Source: Bacillota bacterium
GTDB lineage: Bacteria > Bacillota > Clostridia > Oscillospirales > Oscillospiraceae
Length of the DNA stretch: 29,583 nt
Direction of reading: 5' to 3'
Assembly: GCA_023406225.1 (NCBI GenBank)
Contig: JAEXWS010000026.1
Span: 1 to 29,583, forward strand
Part shown: positions 22,792-29,583 of the stretch, piece by piece
Position numbering within the stretch: the stretch's first letter is position 1
How the letters are laid out: every line of letters starts with the position of its first letter
The notes under the pieces: generated by a model
Databases searched by the model: none
What the model was told of the DNA's origin: nothing
Seen by the model: the letters and a program-made list of their open reading frames with translations, nothing else
Position numbers and translations under genes: made by a program

Positions 22792-23448
22792 TCAGCCCTC
22801 CAGGGCCTTCACGGCCTTCACCACGCGGCTGGTGCCCAGGCGGGAGGCCCCCAGGCGGATGAAATCCTCCGCGTCCTTCAAATCCGCGATGCCGCCGGCG
22901 GCCTTGATCTTCACGTTGGGGCCCACATGGGCCGCGAACAGCGCCACGTCCTCCCGGGTGGCCCCGCCGCCGCCAAAGCCCGTGGAGGTCTTGATATAGT
23001 CCGCGCCGGATTCGGTGACGATCCCGCACAGCTTGATCTTCTCCGCCTCGGTGAGGAAGCAGCACTCGATGATGACCTTCAGGAGCCTGCCCCGGCAGGC
23101 CTCCTTGACGGCCTTGATCTCACCGAGCAGGTCCTCCCATCTCCCGTCCTTCACCCAGCCGAGGTTGATGACCATATCCACCTCGTCCGCCCCGTTCTCC
23201 ACAGCGTCGGAGGCCATGAAGCACTTGGCGGCGGTGGTGTCGTATCCGTTGGGGAAGCCGATGACCGTGCAGATGGGCAGCTTCCCGTCCACATACCGCG
23301 CCGCCTGGTTGACATAGCTGGCCGGGATGCACACGCTGGCGCAGCCGTACCGCATGCCGTCGTCGCAGATGGCCCGAATTTCGGACCAGGTGGCCGTCTG
23401 GGCCAGGAGGGTGTGGTCGCACTTGCTTAAAATCTCTTTCAGTTCCAT
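22792..23448 (-). CDS. deoC: Deoxyribose-phosphate aldolase
   Basis: Splits 2-deoxyribose 5-phosphate into acetaldehyde and glyceraldehyde 3-phosphate, the last step of deoxynucleoside breakdown. The 218-residue class I aldolase has the Schiff-base lysine in YIKTSTGF (Lys153), the relay lysine in VKIKAAGGI (Lys182) and Asp92 in EVDMVINLG. The ATG at 23448 is chosen because AAAGGAGA lies 8 bases upstream; a start at 23469 would use that ribosome site as codons. No phosphopentomutase gene (deoB) is in the window, so the step between DeoD and DeoC is encoded elsewhere. Confidence 0.96.
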   Translation of the reverse strand: MELKEILSKCDHTLLAQTATWSEIRAICDDGMRYGCASVCIPASYVNQAARYVDGKLPICTVIGFPNGYDTTAAKCFMASDAVENGADEVDMVINLGWVKDGRWEDLLGEIKAVKEACRGRLLKVIIECCFLTEAEKIKLCGIVTESGADYIKTSTGFGGGGATREDVALFAAHVGPNVKIKAAGGIADLKDAEDFIRLGASRLGTSRVVKAVKALEG

Positions 23449-23468
23449 TTGAGAAATCTCCTTTATCA

Positions 23469-24385
23469 TTAAATTACCGCTGGAAAATAGACGTTCTTTC
23501 CGTTCCGCTCCCGGCGGGACACGCCGCCCCGGACCTCCAGATGATCCAGATGGGCCAGGGCCTCGCCCACGGCGAAATACTTCTGGGTCAGCGGGAAATC
23601 CGCCCAGCTCCGGCACCGGATGCTCCAGGCCATCCGCCCGGCGATCTCATAGGCGGTCAGCCCCGGCTCCCGCTCCACGGCCGCGCGGGCGTCGGCGATG
23701 CGGCGGGCGTGGTGGGCGGCCAGCTCCTCCGCCCGCTCCCGCAGGTCCCCCGTCTCCTCCCGGTGGGCGGGGAGCAGCCGCTCCACCGGCAGATATTGGG
23801 GGTGATGTGGAAGAGCACATGGTCGCCGGAGAAAAGCCAGCGCCTCTCCGGCTCATACAGGCACAGGTGCCCCGGCGTATGGCCGGGGGTCAGGATACAC
23901 CGCAGCGTGTGCCCGCCATAGGTCAGCGCGTCCCCACCGTCCAGCAGGGAATACCCCTTCCAATCGGGCGGCGCGGACACCTTGGCCGGGTTCGTGTCCC
24001 ACAGCTCCGCCATCTCCGCCGGAGAAAACCCGTCCCGCACATAGGCGTCGGAGAGGTCCCGCCACCGCGCGTCCTGGGTATCGGCCATCAGCCGCTCCCC
24101 GTCGATCCGGCCGATATAGACCCGGCATCCCGGCCGGAGCAGGTCCAAAGCCAGGCCGGTGTGGTCGCTGTGGAGGTGGGTCAGGAAGATATCCGTCCGG
24201 TCCCGGTCCACGCCGATCTCTGAGAGCTGCCGCTCCATGGCCTCCCGGCAGGGGGCCTGGCGGAAGCCCGTGTCGATCAGCAGGTTCCGCTCGCCGGTGA
24301 TGAGGTAGCTGTTCAGATTTTTCAAGGGGTTCCCCACCAGCGGGATATCCAGCCGCCAGAGGTCCTTCTCTACACGCTGCGCCAT
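23469..24385 (-). pseudogene. Metallo-beta-lactamase-fold hydrolase, frameshifted with internal deletion
   Basis: A gene for an MBL-fold hydrolase with a C-terminal winged-helix-like domain, now in two frames. Frame 1 (24385 to about 23790) has THLHSDHTG (His70, His72, Asp74, His75), TPGHTPGH and FSGDHVLFHITPNI. It then runs out of frame into an unrelated Arg/Pro-rich tail ending at 23657. Frame 2 (about 23795 to 23469) resumes with LPVERLLPAHREE, including the last metal-binding histidine, and ends GEALAHLDHLEVRG. Relatives I remember have some 20-25 residues between the ITPNI and LPAHR segments; these are missing, so a deletion as well as a frameshift is likely. The ribosome site AAGGAG and promoter are intact. 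deoC follows 20 bp later, so this is the first gene of that operon. Confidence 0.8.
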
Positions 24386-24415
24386 ATCTGCTCCTTATTT
24401 TGGTTCTTATTTCGT

Positions 24416-24444
24416 ACTATATCAGAAATTTCCCCGCCTGTCCA
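24416..24444 (-). promoter_or_regulatory. Promoter of the MBL-deoC-deoD operon
   Basis: On the minus strand TGGACA (24439-24444), a 17-bp spacer and TATAGT (24416-24421), about 30 bp before the MBL start codon. Confidence 0.7.
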
Positions 24445-24454
24445 GGACCGTCCC

Positions 24455-24483
24455 TTGTCAAACCCGGCGGCGGGTGGTAGAAT
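24455..24483 (+). promoter_or_regulatory. Promoter of the SLH-protease gene
   Basis: TTGTCA (24455-24460), a 17-bp spacer and TAGAAT (24478-24483), 30 bp before the ATG. It is back to back with the divergent MBL operon promoter. Confidence 0.7.
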
Positions 24484-24513
24484 AACAATCACTTTCGATC
24501 GGAGGCATTTTCC

Positions 24514-25800
24514 ATGAAAAAACGACTGCTCGCACTTCTCTGCGCCCTGGTCCTGACGCTGGGCGCGGTCCCCCTTGCCGCCGCGCTGGAGGGCGAGGCC
24601 GCCCGGGCGGCGGATACGCTGGCCACCCTGGGCCTGGTCAACGGCTCCGGCAGCGGATATGACCTGGACGCTCCGGCCACCCGCGCCCAGGCGGCGGTGC
24701 TGCTGGTGCGCCTTGCGGGGGCGGAAGAGGCCGCCGCCGCGGACCCCTGGTTCGCCGGGTTCCGGGACGTGCCCGCCTGGGCCAGGACGGCGGTGGACTA
24801 CGCCGCCCACCAGGGCTGGGTCAGCGGCGTGACCGCCGTGGAGTTCCAGCCGGACCGGGCCGTTTCCGCAAACGCCTGGTGCGCCTTTTTGCTGCGGATG
24901 CTGGGGTACAGCGACAAGGCCGGGGACTTTACCGTGGACGGCGCGGCGGTCTTTGCCCGGCGCATCGGCCTGACCGCCGCCGTCTACAGCGGCGATCTGA
25001 CCCGGGGCGCCCTGTTCCAGATCATGCGGGACGCCCTCACCTTCTCCTATAAGGACGGCGGCACCGTCATCGGCCGCCTGGTGGAAACGGGCGCCTGCTC
25101 CGCCGCCGCCGCCAACGCCCTGGGGCTTTTGACGCCGGAGCTCACCGCCCGGCAGGCGGCGGACCGCTCCATGGCCGCCGTGTTCCAGCTCCAGAGCTTT
25201 GAGAGCCAGGCGGACATGGAGGCCCAAAAGCCCCACGCGGACGCCACCGGCTTCTTCATCAGCGCGGACGGGCTGGCCGTCACCAACTATCACTCCATCG
25301 ACGGCGAGCTCTACGCCGCCGCCACCCTCTCCACCGGCGAGGTCTATCCGGTGGAGTCCGTGGTCTGGTACGACGCGGACATCGATCTGGCGGTCTTGCG
25401 CGTCTCCCGGACCTCCGCCGCCGGAAAGACCTCCGCCGCCTTCCACTTTCTGGAGCTTGCGGGCACGGAGGACCTGCGCCCCGGCGACCGGGTCTACACG
25501 CTGAGCAATCCCCTGGGCCTGGGCCTGGCGGTGAGCGAGGGCGTGGTCAGCGCCACGGACCGGGCGGTGGACCGCTACGCCCTCCCCTGCGTCATGTTCA
25601 CCGCCCCCATCTCCCAGGGCAGCAGCGGCGGCGCGCTGGTGAACGTCTACGGCCATGTGGTGGCCGTCACCTCCGGGGCGTATACTTACGGCAACAGCAT
25701 GTTCCTGGCGGTCCCCGCAGATCCGCTGCTCACCGCCGATCTGACGGGAGAGGGCCAGACCCTGGCCCAGGTCCGGGCGGCGCAGAAGGACGCAGCCTGA
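24514..25800 (+). CDS. Exported SLH-domain, trypsin-like serine protease
   Basis: A 428-residue secreted protein joining cell-wall anchoring to proteolysis. The signal peptide MKKRLLALLCALVLTLGAVPLAAA is cleaved near residue 24. SLH-like repeats follow at about 29-70, 83-132 and a weaker one at 144-180. An HtrA/trypsin-like domain covers about 215-400. Its triad appears complete: His260 in VTNYHSIDG, Asp291 in DADIDLAVL and Ser371 in QGSSGGALV. No PDZ domain is present, unlike DegP. GGAGG at 24501-24505 sets the ATG. It is a single-gene unit, divergent from the MBL operon. It probably acts at the cell surface; its substrate is unknown. Confidence 0.85.
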   Translation: MKKRLLALLCALVLTLGAVPLAAALEGEAARAADTLATLGLVNGSGSGYDLDAPATRAQAAVLLVRLAGAEEAAAADPWFAGFRDVPAWARTAVDYAAHQGWVSGVTAVEFQPDRAVSANAWCAFLLRMLGYSDKAGDFTVDGAAVFARRIGLTAAVYSGDLTRGALFQIMRDALTFSYKDGGTVIGRLVETGACSAAAANALGLLTPELTARQAADRSMAAVFQLQSFESQADMEAQKPHADATGFFISADGLAVTNYHSIDGELYAAATLSTGEVYPVESVVWYDADIDLAVLRVSRTSAAGKTSAAFHFLELAGTEDLRPGDRVYTLSNPLGLGLAVSEGVVSATDRAVDRYALPCVMFTAPISQGSSGGALVNVYGHVVAVTSGAYTYGNSMFLAVPADPLLTADLTGEGQTLAQVRAAQKDAA

Positions 25801-25824
25801 GCCGGGACCTCGCCCATAAAGCTG

Positions 25825-25851
25825 AAATGACCGCCCGTTGGGCGGTCATTT
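25825..25851 (+). terminator. Proximal terminator of the SLH-protease gene
   Basis: Stem AAATGACCGCCC and GGGCGGTCATTT with loop GTT, 24 bp past the stop. The same 25-bp core recurs in direct orientation at 26230-26254, beyond repeat copy B. Confidence 0.75.
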
Positions 25852-26025
25852 CGGTTTGTCGAAAAACCTGTATTTCAGGAATCCCTTGCTGTCTGCGTCA
25901 GGGGAGCGCGAGGGGGCGGCAGCCCGCCCCGCATGGGATCAAATGCCCCCGAAAAGCCGGCAGGCGTTCGGCCGGCGAAGCGGGGACTTTTCCGGGGCTT
26001 TGCCCCGGGAACGTAACGGCATTTT
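25852..26025. other. Hairpin-rich intergenic segment, no gene recognised
   Basis: Between the proximal terminator and repeat copy B. It begins TTTGTCGAAAAACCTG, resembling the family 2 ends, and holds short hairpins (CCTGTATTTCAGG, a GGGGCGG/CCGCCCC stem, CCGGGGC/GCCCCGG). No ribosome site or known protein was found. It may belong to a third, unpaired repeat or to decayed sequence. Confidence 0.4.
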
Positions 26026-26226
26026 CAGGCTGTCGAAAAAGCCTCGCAGAGTTCGCGCCCGGAGGCGCGGAGAAGATCAAGTCCATTTTCTCCGACGGCA
26101 TGTGCGTGAGAGAACATACATCTCGGTCCGTAAGTATGCGAACTGTCCGCTCACAACGGACAGCAAGTGCGCGCGGCGGGCTGCGGCTTACTCGAAAAAG
26201 TGCCTTCGGCACTTTTTCGACAGCCT
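26026..26226 (+). repeat. Repeat family 2, copy B
   Basis: Both ends carry the perfect 15-bp inverted repeat AGGCTGTCGAAAAAG, the best-preserved ends of the three copies. Internal order matches copies A and C when read on the strand of the upstream gene. The ATGTTCTCCG hairpin is degraded here (GTTCTCTCAC opposite GTCGGAGAAAA). The last hairpin reads GTGCC-TTC-GGCAC followed by TTTTT. Confidence 0.85.
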
Positions 26227-26229
26227 CTG

Positions 26230-26257
26230 ATGACCGCCCGTTGGGCGGTCATTTTTT
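26230..26257 (+). terminator. Distal terminator beyond repeat copy B
   Basis: ATGACCGCCC and GGGCGGTCAT with loop GTT, followed by TTTTTT on the plus strand. It is a direct duplicate of the hairpin at 25827-25851 and lies between convergent genes. Confidence 0.8.
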
Positions 26258-26267
26258 CATGGACGCT

Positions 26268-26927
26268 CTATTCCGCGCTTAAAATGAACCGCTCCAGCGC
26301 CTCCGCGGTGTCCACCACCGCCGCCGCGCCGCTCTGCGCCAGCTCGCCGGGGTCGGCATAGCCGAAAAACTCCACACCCACGCAGTCCACGCCGCATTCC
26401 CGCGCCCCCAGCACGTCGAACTTCCGGTCCCCCACCATGAGCACGCCGGACTTGTCCGCCTCCGTGAGGCCCAGGCGGCGCAGTGTCTCCCGGATCACAT
26501 CCGCCTTCTCCCAGTCCCCGTCCGGGGGGCTGCCCACGATAGCGGAGAGATACGGAGCGAAGCCGAATTTCTCGCAGATGGGCACGCACATCCCCTCCGG
26601 CTTGGAGGAGGAAAGCGCCAGCACGCATCCCCGCTCCCGCAGGCGGCGGCACAGCTCCACCATGCCCGGGGCGGCGGCGTTTTCAAATTTTCCGGTGACG
26701 GAATACCGCTCCCGGAAAAAGGCGATGCCCCGGAGGGCCTTCTCCTGGCTGAAGCCGCAGTAGCGCATCAGGGAGTCCTGGAGGGGCGGGCCGATGAACT
26801 TGCTGAGCAGGCCCTCCCCCGGCAAAGGCTCCCCCAGCTTTTCAAAGGCGTAGCGCAGGCTGTTGAGGATGCCCTCCTTGGAGTCGGTCAGCGTGCCGTC
26901 CAGATCAAATAAAACCGTATGATACAT
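26268..26927 (-). CDS. HAD-superfamily phosphatase, phosphoglycolate phosphatase-like
   Basis: A 219-residue hydrolase with the four HAD motifs: FDLDGTLTDSKEGI (nucleophile Asp8, Asp10), LALSSSKPEG, a lysine in WEKADVI, and VLMVGDRKFDVLGA. The helical cap sits between motifs I and II (about 18-80), as in the Gph/PpaX group. The substrate may be phosphoglycolate, pyrophosphate or another small phosphate ester. The ATG at 26927 follows AGGAGAG; a longer frame from 26963 is rejected. It has its own promoter just after the upstream HTH-membrane gene. Confidence 0.88.
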   Translation of the reverse strand: MYHTVLFDLDGTLTDSKEGILNSLRYAFEKLGEPLPGEGLLSKFIGPPLQDSLMRYCGFSQEKALRGIAFFRERYSVTGKFENAAAPGMVELCRRLRERGCVLALSSSKPEGMCVPICEKFGFAPYLSAIVGSPPDGDWEKADVIRETLRRLGLTEADKSGVLMVGDRKFDVLGARECGVDCVGVEFFGYADPGELAQSGAAAVVDTAEALERFILSAE

Positions 26928-26953
26928 GTGATCTCTCCTATCTTTCCGGAGAG

Positions 26954-26982
26954 ATTTTATCATGTTCCCCCCATCCGCGCAA
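26954..26982 (-). promoter_or_regulatory. Promoter of the HAD phosphatase gene
   Basis: On the minus strand TTGCGC (26977-26982), a 17-bp spacer and TAAAAT (26954-26959), starting about 20 bp before the start codon. Confidence 0.6.
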
Positions 26983-26991
26983 GAGGTTTAC

Positions 26992-27906
26992 CTATTTTTT
27001 ACGCAAGCAAAGTAACGCCAGCGTCAGGACCACGCCCAGCAGAATGCACCATTTCAGCCAGGTAAACGGTTCCGCTATGCTCCAATAGGCGCTCCGCGCC
27101 CTTTCCAGGGTCCTTTCATGATACGGGTCGACGGAGGCGCAGGCCATGGCCAAGGGCCATTCCCAGAGCCACCGGGCCCCCGCCCAGCACAGCATGGCCC
27201 CCCAGCCCGCCGCGCAGACGCCGAATTCCCGCCGCAAAAGCAGCGTTCCGCCGCCTTGGCGACGCAAAATGCCCCGCAGGGCGGCGTAGACCAGGGGAAT
27301 GAGCAGCAGCGCGCCGGTCCATGCCGCCAGTTCCTGGAGCGTTCCCCAGATAAAGAAGTAATTTTCCTGGGGCAGGCGGCGGGACACGTGAAACACCGGG
27401 GCTAAAAGCTCCGACCAGAGATACCGCGCCGCCAGCCACGTCTGCGCCGCCGCCAGCGGGAGCAGAAGGCGGAGCCGTTTGCCCAGGATCTGCGGCGAAC
27501 AGGCGGCAAAGCCCGCCCAAAGGGCCAGAAAGCTGCCCAAAAGCAGCAGCAATCCGACCCGGCTCCCCAAATACAGCCACGCCGCCGCTGCCCACAGCAC
27601 CGCCGCCGCTGCCAGGCCCAGGCGGAAGCGCAGATCGCCCCGCCGGGAGAGGTATTGCTCCACCTGGGAGGGCGCCCCCGCCGGGGGTGAGGAAGTCCGC
27701 GGCTCCCCCGCCAGGATCTCATCGGCGGTGACGCCGTAGATCTCCGCCAGGGCGGGCAGGACGGAGATCTCCGGAAAGCCGCCGCCGGATTCCCACTTGC
27801 TGACGGTCTTGTTGGAAACGCCCAGCCGGTCCGCCAGCTCCTGCTGGGTCCATCCCCGGCTTTTGCGCAGCAGCGCCAGATACGCGCCGGTCTTTTTCGG
27901 CTCCAT
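26992..27906 (-). CDS. XRE-type HTH protein with C-terminal membrane domain
   Basis: A 304-residue protein. Residues 1-65 are an XRE DNA-binding domain (LRKSRGWTQQELADRLGVSNKTVSKWESGGGFPE, then LAEIYGVTADEILAGE). A Pro/Ser linker is followed by about six hydrophobic helices from residue 90 to the end (LAAAAVLWAAAAWLYLG, LLLLLGSFLALWAGFAAC and others). Such proteins may be membrane-tethered regulators or sensors. The ATG at 27906 is chosen for AAGGAGGAG upstream. The HAD gene downstream has its own promoter. Target genes are unknown. Confidence 0.82.
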   Translation of the reverse strand: MEPKKTGAYLALLRKSRGWTQQELADRLGVSNKTVSKWESGGGFPEISVLPALAEIYGVTADEILAGEPRTSSPPAGAPSQVEQYLSRRGDLRFRLGLAAAAVLWAAAAWLYLGSRVGLLLLLGSFLALWAGFAACSPQILGKRLRLLLPLAAAQTWLAARYLWSELLAPVFHVSRRLPQENYFFIWGTLQELAAWTGALLLIPLVYAALRGILRRQGGGTLLLRREFGVCAAGWGAMLCWAGARWLWEWPLAMACASVDPYHERTLERARSAYWSIAEPFTWLKWCILLGVVLTLALLCLRKK

Positions 27907-28028
27907 ACAGTCTCCTCCTTTTTGATTCCGGGTCCAGCATACCGCATCCCAGCGGATTTGACCAGCCCCGGGCGGGGAAATTTGTCTGCGGAGCGCAGAA
28001 TGGGGCCGCCTTTCCCTCTCAGCACGGC

Positions 28029-28050
28029 AAAAAAAGCGGCGCGCCCGCCG
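28029..28050 (-). terminator. Terminator of the rubrerythrin gene
   Basis: A short CGGCG/CGCCG stem followed by T7 on the minus strand, about 30 bp past the stop. Confidence 0.65.
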
Positions 28051-28081
28051 AAGCAGACGCACCGCAAAAGGGGAACGGGAT

Positions 28082-28651
28082 TTACTTGCCGAAGTAGCGC
28101 TTCAGGAGGCCAGCGAACGCGCGGCCGTGGCGGGCCTCGTCCCGGGCCATCTCATGGACGGTGTCGTGGATGGCGTCCAGATTGTACTGCTTGGCCAGCT
28201 TCGCCAGCTCGAACTTGCCCATGGTGGCGCCGTTCTCGGCCTCCACGCGCATGGAAAGGTTCTTCTCGGAGGAGTCGGTCACGACCTCGCCCAGCAGCTC
28301 GGCGAACTTGGCGGCGTGCTCCGCCTCTTCGATGCCGGCCTTGTACCAGTAGTCGCCGATCTCGGGATAGCCCTCGCGGTAAGCCACGCGGCTCATGGCC
28401 AGATACATGCCGACCTCGGTGCACTCGCCGTTGAAGTTGGCCTGCAGGCCGTCGATGATCTCCTTCTGGACCTCGGCGGGCACATCCGCGCCAAAGACCT
28501 TGCCCACGCCCACCACGTGCTCGGCGGCCCAGGTCATCTCAGCCTTCTGCTCGGTGAACTTGGAGCCGGGAACGCCGCACTGGGGGCACTTCTCCGGAGC
28601 CGTCTCACCTTCCCACACATAACCGCAGACCGGGCAAACCCACTTTTTCAT
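28082..28651 (-). CDS. Reverse rubrerythrin (rubredoxin domain first)
   Basis: A non-haem iron peroxidase that reduces hydrogen peroxide in anaerobes. The 189-residue product has the domains in reverse order. The N-terminal rubredoxin-like site is CPVCG (Cys6, Cys9) and CPQCG (Cys22, Cys25). The ferritin-like diiron domain follows, with FNGECTEVGMY, GIEEAEHAAKFAELL and MARDEARHGRAF. This order is known from clostridial revRbr proteins. The ATG at 28651 is chosen because AAGGAGG lies 9 bases upstream; a TTG at 28657 is less likely. An extended -10 lies upstream. A PerR-like site was looked for but not convincing. Confidence 0.93.
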   Translation of the reverse strand: MKKWVCPVCGYVWEGETAPEKCPQCGVPGSKFTEQKAEMTWAAEHVVGVGKVFGADVPAEVQKEIIDGLQANFNGECTEVGMYLAMSRVAYREGYPEIGDYWYKAGIEEAEHAAKFAELLGEVVTDSSEKNLSMRVEAENGATMGKFELAKLAKQYNLDAIHDTVHEMARDEARHGRAFAGLLKRYFGK

Positions 28652-28722
28652 AATCAAGATCCTCCTTATTAAATATGTATGTCTGATCGTTTCTCAAATT
28701 CATGTCCCCTTGGGATGATGTA

Positions 28723-28731
28723 AGTATAACA
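28723..28731 (-). promoter_or_regulatory. Extended -10 promoter of the rubrerythrin gene
   Basis: On the minus strand TGTTATACT, an extended -10 with a poor -35, about 70 bp before the start codon. The surrounding 28690-28790 is AT-rich compared with the rest of the window. Confidence 0.5.
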
Positions 28732-28816
28732 GCATATTCTAATAATTCACAGTCGCATTTGCAACACGTTAAAAACTTTTGAAAATTTTTCCGGGACCCT
28801 TTCGGCACGCCGCGCC

Positions 28817-28845
28817 AAAAAGCCGGAGAGCCAAGGCTCTCCGGC
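28817..28845 (-). terminator. Distal terminator beyond repeat copy C
   Basis: Perfect 11-bp stem GCCGGAGAGCC and GGCTCTCCGGC with loop AA, followed on the minus strand by TTTTT. It differs in sequence from the proximal rpsI hairpin, unlike the pairs around copies A and B. Confidence 0.75.
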
Positions 28846-28847
28846 CT

Positions 28848-29048
28848 CAGGCTGTCGAAAAAGTGCCTTCGGCACTTTTTCGAGTAAGCTGCGGCCCGTC
28901 GCGCGCACGCGCTGTCCGCTGTAAGCGGACAGTTCGCACACTTACGGACCGAGATGTATGTTCTCCGACGCACATGTCGTCGGAGAACATGAATTTGATT
29001 TTCTTCGCGCCTCCGGGCGCGAACTCTGCGAGGCTTTTTCCACAGGCT
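28848..29048 (-). repeat. Repeat family 2, copy C
   Basis: Ends are CAGGCTGTCGAAAAAG and, read inward from the other side, AGCCTGTGGAAAAAG. All internal hairpins are perfect here: GTGCC-TTC-GGCAC with flanking A/T runs, CTGTCCGCT-GTA-AGCGGACAG, ATGTTCTCCGAC with a 9-base loop, and TTCGCGCC-TCCG-GGCGCGAA. Sense is that of the upstream gene rpsI. Confidence 0.87.
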
Positions 29049-29049
29049 G

Positions 29050-29074
29050 AAAGCCGCCCGAAACGGGCGGCTTT
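29050..29074 (-). terminator. Proximal terminator hairpin of rpsI
   Basis: Stem AAAGCCGCCCG and CGGGCGGCTTT with loop AAA, 23 bp past the rpsI stop. The T run is short (TTT) before repeat copy C. Confidence 0.65.
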
Positions 29075-29096
29075 CCAGATCGCTTGCGAAATAAGA

Positions 29097-29501
29097 TCAG
29101 CGCTTGGAGAACTGCGGCGCACGACGGGCGGCCTTGAGGCCGTACTTCTTCCGCTCTTTCATGCGGGGATCGCGGGTCAGGAAGCCGGACTTCTTCAGGA
29201 TGGGCCGGTTGTCCTCACTGGCCAGCAGCAGGGCGCGGGAGATGCCGTGACGCAGAGCGCCGGCCTGGCCGGACACGCCGCCGCCGGTGACGGTGGCCAC
29301 GATGTCCATCTTGCCGGTGTTGCCGGTGGCCTCCAGAGGCTGACGGACCAGCATCTTCAGGGTGTCCAGACCGAAATACTCATCAATGCTCCGGCCGTTG
29401 ACGGTGATGGAGCCGGTGCCGTTGGGGAACAGATGGACGCGGGCCACAGAGGACTTCCGGCGACCAGTGCCATACAGATAGGGCTTCTTGGACTGATACA
29501 T
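29097..29501 (-). CDS. rpsI: 30S ribosomal protein S9
   Basis: Small-subunit protein whose C-terminal tail reaches the P-site tRNA. The 134-residue product has YLYGTGRRKSSVARVHL, GSITVNGRSIDEYF, GGGVSGQAGALRHGISRALL and the basic end DPRMKERKKYGLKAARRAPQFSKR with the invariant final SKR. The ATG at 29501 follows AGGAGGAG. It lies 15 bp after rplM, the standard rplM-rpsI operon. Downstream is a hairpin, then repeat family 2. Confidence 0.98.
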   Translation of the reverse strand: MYQSKKPYLYGTGRRKSSVARVHLFPNGTGSITVNGRSIDEYFGLDTLKMLVRQPLEATGNTGKMDIVATVTGGGVSGQAGALRHGISRALLLASEDNRPILKKSGFLTRDPRMKERKKYGLKAARRAPQFSKR

Positions 29502-29516
29502 ACTTCAAACTCCTCC

Positions 29517-29583
29517 TTATTCCGCGGCCTGAGCGACGGGCTTCTGAGCCTGCTGCTCGTAGTTGGCGTCCGCATAGATGTGC
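29517..29583 (-). CDS. rplM: 50S ribosomal protein L13, C-terminal end (cut by window end)
   Basis: Only the last 21 codons and stop are visible, reading HIYADANYEQQAQKPVAQAAE. The HIY...AQKP pattern and the position immediately before rpsI identify the end of L13. The rest lies beyond the window. Confidence 0.85.
   Translation of the reverse strand, partial: HIYADANYEQQAQKPVAQAAE

Noticed and set aside
28735..28765. Possible PerR box upstream of the rubrerythrin gene
   Set aside because: The AT-rich sequence matches too few positions of the known palindrome to support it.

Overview
The window suggests a GC-rich, spore-forming anaerobic Firmicute, probably a gut clostridium of the Oscillospiraceae type (Flavonifractor, Lawsonibacter or Intestinimonas-like). 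This is inferred from endospore genes (spoVAD, spoVAE, yqfC, yqfD, ylbJ) and a reverse-domain rubrerythrin in high-GC DNA with strong AGGAGG-type ribosome sites. No tRNA, rRNA, CRISPR array, prophage or intact transposase was seen.

Layout. 1-1067: end of a spoVA operon (spoVAD, cut by the window edge, then spoVAE). 1406-3085: a lipoprotein polysaccharide deacetylase and cytidine deaminase. 3206-6330: a DUF2156-GNAT fusion, divergent from a sodium:neurotransmitter-family symporter. 6542-8644, minus strand: mreB/mbl, then an xre-comFC pair. 9169-11977, minus strand: an xre, small membrane protein and recD2 operon, divergent from a 69-codon gene. 12272-15253, minus strand: yqfC-yqfD-phoH-ybeY. 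15600-16526: ylbJ (spoVV). 16742-21877, minus strand: a nucleoside-type ABC importer (bmpA, nupO, nupP, nupQ). 22074-24385, minus strand: a broken metallo-beta-lactamase-fold gene, deoC and deoD. 24514-25800: an exported SLH plus trypsin-like protease. 26268-29583, minus strand: a HAD phosphatase, an HTH-membrane protein, a rubrerythrin, rpsI and the end of rplM.

The genes show two themes. One is sporulation: SpoVA and YlbJ/SpoVV both serve dipicolinate movement, and YqfC/YqfD are mother-cell proteins. The other is nucleoside salvage: BmpA-NupOPQ imports nucleosides, Cdd deaminates cytidine, DeoD phosphorolyses purine nucleosides, and DeoC splits deoxyribose 5-phosphate.

The most unusual content is between genes. 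Every gap over 300 bp holds a copy of one of two hairpin-rich repeat families. Family 1 (two copies, 1065-1247 and 15372-15554) has six hairpins, and its copies differ by paired compensatory changes. Family 2 (three copies of about 200 bp near 8.9-9.1, 26.0-26.2 and 28.8-29.0 kb) has 15-16 bp terminal inverted repeats. Each copy lies downstream of a gene, in the same orientation as that gene, between two terminator-like hairpins. At two of the three loci those flanking hairpins are direct duplicates. Both small xre genes also have paired dyad sites at their promoters.
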